Shown: positions 61,058 through 64,000 of the stretch, piece after piece | How positions within the stretch are numbered: position 1 is the first letter of the stretch | Layout of the letters: each line of letters opens with the position of its first letter | From: Mitsuaria sp. 7 | GTDB taxonomy: Bacteria > Pseudomonadota > Gammaproteobacteria > Burkholderiales > Burkholderiaceae_C | Direction: 5' to 3' | Length of the DNA: 64,000 nt | NCBI RefSeq assembly: GCF_001653795.1 | Contig: NZ_CP011514.1 | Span: 3,924,279-3,988,278, forward strand | Program-made: the position numbers and the translations under genes | Notes under the pieces: model-generated | What the model was told of the DNA's origin: nothing | The model's input: only the letters and a program-made list of their open reading frames with translations | Databases searched by the model: none

Positions 61058-62602
61058 TCAGCCCTTGCCCGGCTTCAGCACGACGTAGGTCGCGACCTCG
61101 CCCCGGCGCACCAGCATCTGGAGCGATTTGCCCTTCTCGAGCTTCGCCAGCGCGGCCTGGAACTGCTTGACCGTCTTCACCTCGGCGTTGTTGGCCGAGA
61201 GGATCACGTCACCGGTCTTCAGGCCGGCACGGGAGGCCGGACCATCGACGGTGTCGATGCGCAGGCCGCCGTCGACCTTGAGTTCCTTGCGCTGCGCGTC
61301 GGTCAGTTCGCTGACGGTCAGGCCCCAGGCCGAAGCACCGGTCGCGGCCGGCGCCTCCGCTTCCGGCGTTGCCGCGGCGCGGTCGTCCGGCAGCGCGTCG
61401 AGCGTCGCGGTCAGGTCCTTGTAGCCGCCACGGCGGAACACCTGCAAGGGCACCTTGGTGCCCGGCTTGGTCGCCGCGGCCAGACGACGCAGGTCGACCG
61501 CCTTCTCCACGGTCTTGCCGTCGAACTTCGTGATCACATCACCGAGCTGGAGGCCGGCCTTCTCGCCGGGGCCCGCCGCCGTGATGCGACTGATCAGCGC
61601 GCCTTGCGGCTTGCCCAGGCCGATGGCCTCGGCGACTTCCTTGCTGACGTCGTCCGGATAGACCCCCAGCATGCCGCGCGTCACACGGCCGCCGGCGCGC
61701 AGCTGGTCGGCCACGCGCATCGCCTCGTCGATCGGGATCGCGAACGAGATACCCATGAAGCCGCCCGACTGGCTGTAGATCTGAGAGTTGATGCCCACCA
61801 CCTCGCCGCGCAGGTTCAGCAGCGGACCGCCGGAGTTGCCCGGGTTGATCGCGACGTCGGTCTGGATCAGCGGCAGCAGGTCGCCGGTGTCGCGCGCCTT
61901 GGCGCTCACGATGCCGGCCGTCACCGTGTTGTCGAAGCCGAAGGGCGAGCCGATGGCCATCACCCATTCGCCGACCTTGAGCCGGCTCACGTCGCCCATG
62001 CGCAGCATCGGCAGGTTGTTCGCCTCGATCTTGAGGACCGCCACATCCGTGCGGCGGTCCAGGCCGACCACCTTGGCCTTGAACTCGCGCTTGTCGGTCA
62101 GCGTGACCGTCACCTCGTCGGCATCGTCGACGACGTGCGCGTTGGTCATGACGAAACCGTCCGCGCCGATCACGAAACCGGAACCCAGTCCGCGACGCTG
62201 CGGTGCGTCCTCGTCGTCATCGTCGTCGGGGGTCGGCGCGGGTGCGGGCGCCGCGCCCGGAGGCGTACGGCGCTGCTGCGGCACAGGGATGCCGAAGCGG
62301 CGCAGCAGCTCGCGCATCTGCTCGTCGATCTGCGCGTTGGCGACCTTGACCTTCTCCGACGTCCGGATGTTGACGACGGCCGGACCGGCCTGTTCGACCA
62401 GGGCGCTGAAATCGGGGAGTGCACGCGCCAGCTCAGGTGCGGCGACGGGGACCGAGCCGACGACAGGCGCGGCGGCCGTGGCGGGCGCCGCGGGCTTCGT
62501 GGCGGCCTGTGCGGCCGCGCCCAGCGAAGCGCTCAGCAAGGTGGCTCCGGCGAGCGCCAGGGCAAGACGTCGAAGGGAACAGGTGCGATCGAAATTGAGC
62601 AT
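61058..62602 (-). CDS. mucD: DegP/MucD-type periplasmic serine protease
   Basis: The 514-residue protein has a signal peptide (ending AAAQA), then a trypsin-like domain with the triad His in TNAHVVDDADEV near residue 165, Asp in RRTDVAVLKIEA and Ser in INPGNSGGPLLN near 270, followed by two PDZ domains (GAGEKAGLQLGDVI-like, and GPASRAGLKTGDVI). It degrades misfolded periplasmic proteins. The start at 62602 begins the signal peptide. The usual rpoE-rseA-rseB genes upstream are missing. Confidence 0.92.
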   Translation of the reverse strand: MLNFDRTCSLRRLALALAGATLLSASLGAAAQAATKPAAPATAAAPVVGSVPVAAPELARALPDFSALVEQAGPAVVNIRTSEKVKVANAQIDEQMRELLRRFGIPVPQQRRTPPGAAPAPAPTPDDDDDEDAPQRRGLGSGFVIGADGFVMTNAHVVDDADEVTVTLTDKREFKAKVVGLDRRTDVAVLKIEANNLPMLRMGDVSRLKVGEWVMAIGSPFGFDNTVTAGIVSAKARDTGDLLPLIQTDVAINPGNSGGPLLNLRGEVVGINSQIYSQSGGFMGISFAIPIDEAMRVADQLRAGGRVTRGMLGVYPDDVSKEVAEAIGLGKPQGALISRITAAGPGEKAGLQLGDVITKFDGKTVEKAVDLRRLAAATKPGTKVPLQVFRRGGYKDLTATLDALPDDRAAATPEAEAPAATGASAWGLTVSELTDAQRKELKVDGGLRIDTVDGPASRAGLKTGDVILSANNAEVKTVKQFQAALAKLEKGKSLQMLVRRGEVATYVVLKPGKG

Positions 62603-62672
62603 GAACACTCGCAGGTGGCGATGCAAAAACGGAAGGCCCACATCATGCCCGGAATTCAGAAACGACATGGTG

Positions 62673-63140
62673 TCAGCCTGCAGCGAGAAAGAGGTGGAGC
62701 CGCAGCGGCGCCCATTGCACTTTGTGCGCGTCTCGCGAGAGAGCGATCCAGCGCTCGGGCGGCGTGGGACCGCGAACGCCGTCCGCATCGGTCACGGCAT
62801 TGAGCCGCAATAGCATCCATTGTTCGAGGTCGATGACGACGTCCGGCGAAATGGCAAGCGGCTCTCCCGCACGCTGCCACCACCACTGCGCGCCGTCCCA
62901 TCGCAGCACGCCGACGGCGGACGCGCGGACAGGCAGCGCCGCCCCCGCCAGCGTCGCGAGCAGAAGACCGAGCCAGGGACCGATGCCATCGGCGACACCG
63001 GCATGCAGCAGTGCGGCGATGAGCGCCGCGGCCACGCCGCCGCCAAGCGCCGCGCGTTGAACGCGCACCCAGCGTGGATCGTCCACCAATGAAAAACGCC
63101 GGGCAGTGGCCCGGCGTGATGTCGATCGGGCCGGCGTCAT
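62673..63140 (-). CDS. Hypothetical membrane protein, 155 aa
   Basis: Not recognised. It has an Arg-rich start, two membrane helices (GGGVAAALIAALLHAGVA and LGLLLATLAGAALPV), then a soluble domain with several Trp residues (RWDGAQWWWQRAG) and an ending RLHLFLAAG. It lies between fabF and mucD, where an exported or membrane hypothetical gene precedes rpoE in some relatives. It is 70 bp after the fabF stop, so it is probably co-transcribed. Confidence 0.6.
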   Translation of the reverse strand: MTPARSTSRRATARRFSLVDDPRWVRVQRAALGGGVAAALIAALLHAGVADGIGPWLGLLLATLAGAALPVRASAVGVLRWDGAQWWWQRAGEPLAISPDVVIDLEQWMLLRLNAVTDADGVRGPTPPERWIALSRDAHKVQWAPLRLHLFLAAG

Positions 63141-63210
63141 GGGTCGCCGTCCTTCTCGTTCTCGTGCTTGAGGTGCTTGAGACGCTTGACGCGATCAGCA
63201 GCCCAGGCGA

Positions 63211-64000
63211 TCAGATCCGCTTGAAGATCAGCGTCCCGTTCGTGCCGCCGAAACCGAAGTTGTTCTTCGCGGCGTACTCGATCGGCATCTTCCGCGCCTC
63301 GTTGGCGCAGTAGTCCAGGTCGCACTCGGGATCCTGGTTGAAGAGGTTGATCGTCGGCGGCGCGATCTGGTCATGCAGCGACATGACGGTGAAGACGGAC
63401 TCGATGCCGCCCGCGCCGCCCAGCAGGTGGCCGGTCATCGACTTGGTCGACGACACCACCAGGCCGTCCTTCGCATGCGCGCCGAAGGCCTGCTTGATCG
63501 CGTTGGTCTCGTTCGCATCGCCCAGGGGCGTGGACGTGCCGTGCGCGTTCATGTACTGGATCTGGTCCGCGTTCAGCCCGGCGTTGCGCAGCGCGTTGCG
63601 CATCGAGCGCGTCGGGCCGTCCACGTCGGGCGCGGTCATGTGATACGCGTCCGCGCTCATGCCGAAGCCGATCAGCTCCGCATAGATCTTGGCGCCGCGC
63701 TTCTTGGCGTGTTCGTACTCTTCGAGCACCAGCACGCCGGCGCCCTCGCCCAGCACGAAGCCGTCGCGGTCCTTGTCCCAGGGACGGGACGCGGTCTTGG
63801 GGTCGTCGTTGCGGGTGGACAGCGCGCGGGCCGCGGCGAAGCCGCCGACGCCCAGCGGCGATACGGTCGATTCCGATCCGCCGGCGATCATGACGTCGGC
63901 GTCGCCCGCCTCGATCATGCGACCGGCGGTTCCGATGCTGTGCAGGCCGGTGGTGCACGCCGTCACGATGGCCAGGTTCGGCCCCTTGAAGCCGCACTTG
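63211..64000 (-). CDS. fabF: Beta-ketoacyl-ACP synthase II FabF (5' end outside the window)
   Basis: The C-terminal 263 residues of a condensing enzyme are present. The nucleophile Cys is in [11 protein letters not shown], close to the window end, and the two catalytic His residues are in [11 protein letters not shown] and [14 protein letters not shown]; the ending [16 protein letters not shown] is typical. It extends fatty acid chains with malonyl-ACP. The N-terminal part, about 150 residues, lies beyond the end of the window. Confidence 0.94.
   Translation of the reverse strand, partial: KCGFKGPNLAIVTACTTGLHSIGTAGRMIEAGDADVMIAGGSESTVSPLGVGGFAAARALSTRNDDPKTASRPWDKDRDGFVLGEGAGVLVLEEYEHAKKRGAKIYAELIGFGMSADAYHMTAPDVDGPTRSMRNALRNAGLNADQIQYMNAHGTSTPLGDANETNAIKQAFGAHAKDGLVVSSTKSMTGHLLGGAGGIESVFTVMSLHDQIAPPTINLFNQDPECDLDYCANEARKMPIEYAAKNNFGFGGTNGTLIFKRI

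Overview
The window is 64 kb of high-GC DNA from a betaproteobacterium, most likely a Burkholderiales member of the Roseateles/Mitsuaria/Rubrivivax type. The evidence is the gene blocks themselves: rluC-HAD phosphatase-Rieske-sppA divergent from rne, and fabF-mucD-lepA-lepB-DUF4845-rnc-era-recO-pdxJ-acpS-nagZ, both typical of that order. I saw no rRNA, tRNA or CRISPR array. The taxonomic call is inference from gene content and style, not a database match.

Layout. 1-4.5 kb: a methyltransferase cut close to the window edge, an MFS transporter with a GNAT acetyltransferase, an M15 peptidase and a CsgG-like lipoprotein. 4.5-5.9 kb: an IS481-family element with a frameshifted transposase, inserted inside a REP-like palindrome. 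5.9-19.6 kb: a coherent catabolic locus. Its leftward arm holds a TonB-dependent receptor, a GH114 endo-polygalactosaminidase, an exported amidohydrolase and a Tat-exported GH36-like galactosidase with a C-terminal CBM9-like domain. Its rightward arm holds a DMT permease, a GatZ/KbaZ protein, an AgaS isomerase/deaminase, a BadF-type sugar kinase and a DeoR-family regulator. The likely route is: an alpha-1,4-galactosamine polymer (fungal galactosaminogalactan or a Pel-like exopolysaccharide) is cut outside, oligomers enter through the TonB receptor, and galactosamine is imported, phosphorylated, then deaminated and isomerised to tagatose-6-phosphate. There is no tagatose-6-phosphate kinase and no catalytic aldolase subunit here, so the GatZ-like protein may epimerise tagatose-6-phosphate straight to fructose-6-phosphate. 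CTTTCG/CGAAAG inverted repeats lie in the divergent promoter region and in front of the regulator, and look like its operators.

19.6-23 kb: two small orphan proteins, an RTX-repeat protein and a ChaN lipoprotein. 23-30 kb: sppA, a Rieske protein, a HAD phosphatase and rluC, then a 655-bp leader and rne, whose C-terminal half is an Arg/Glu/Gly repeat tract. 30-41 kb: assorted transport, VOC, GNAT, LysR, TlpA-like and DJ-1 genes. 41-49 kb: a tightly overlapping five-gene operon (SWIM protein, DUF5691, MoxR AAA+ ATPase, DUF5682, VWA protein). 49-52 kb: an LprI-like protein, an orphan Lys-rich protein and a putative outer-membrane barrel. 52-64 kb: the nagZ...fabF housekeeping block, all on the minus strand. 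In it the usual rpoE-rseA-rseB genes are missing between fabF and mucD, Era carries a long acidic N-terminal extension, and an intrinsic terminator sits just upstream of lepA.
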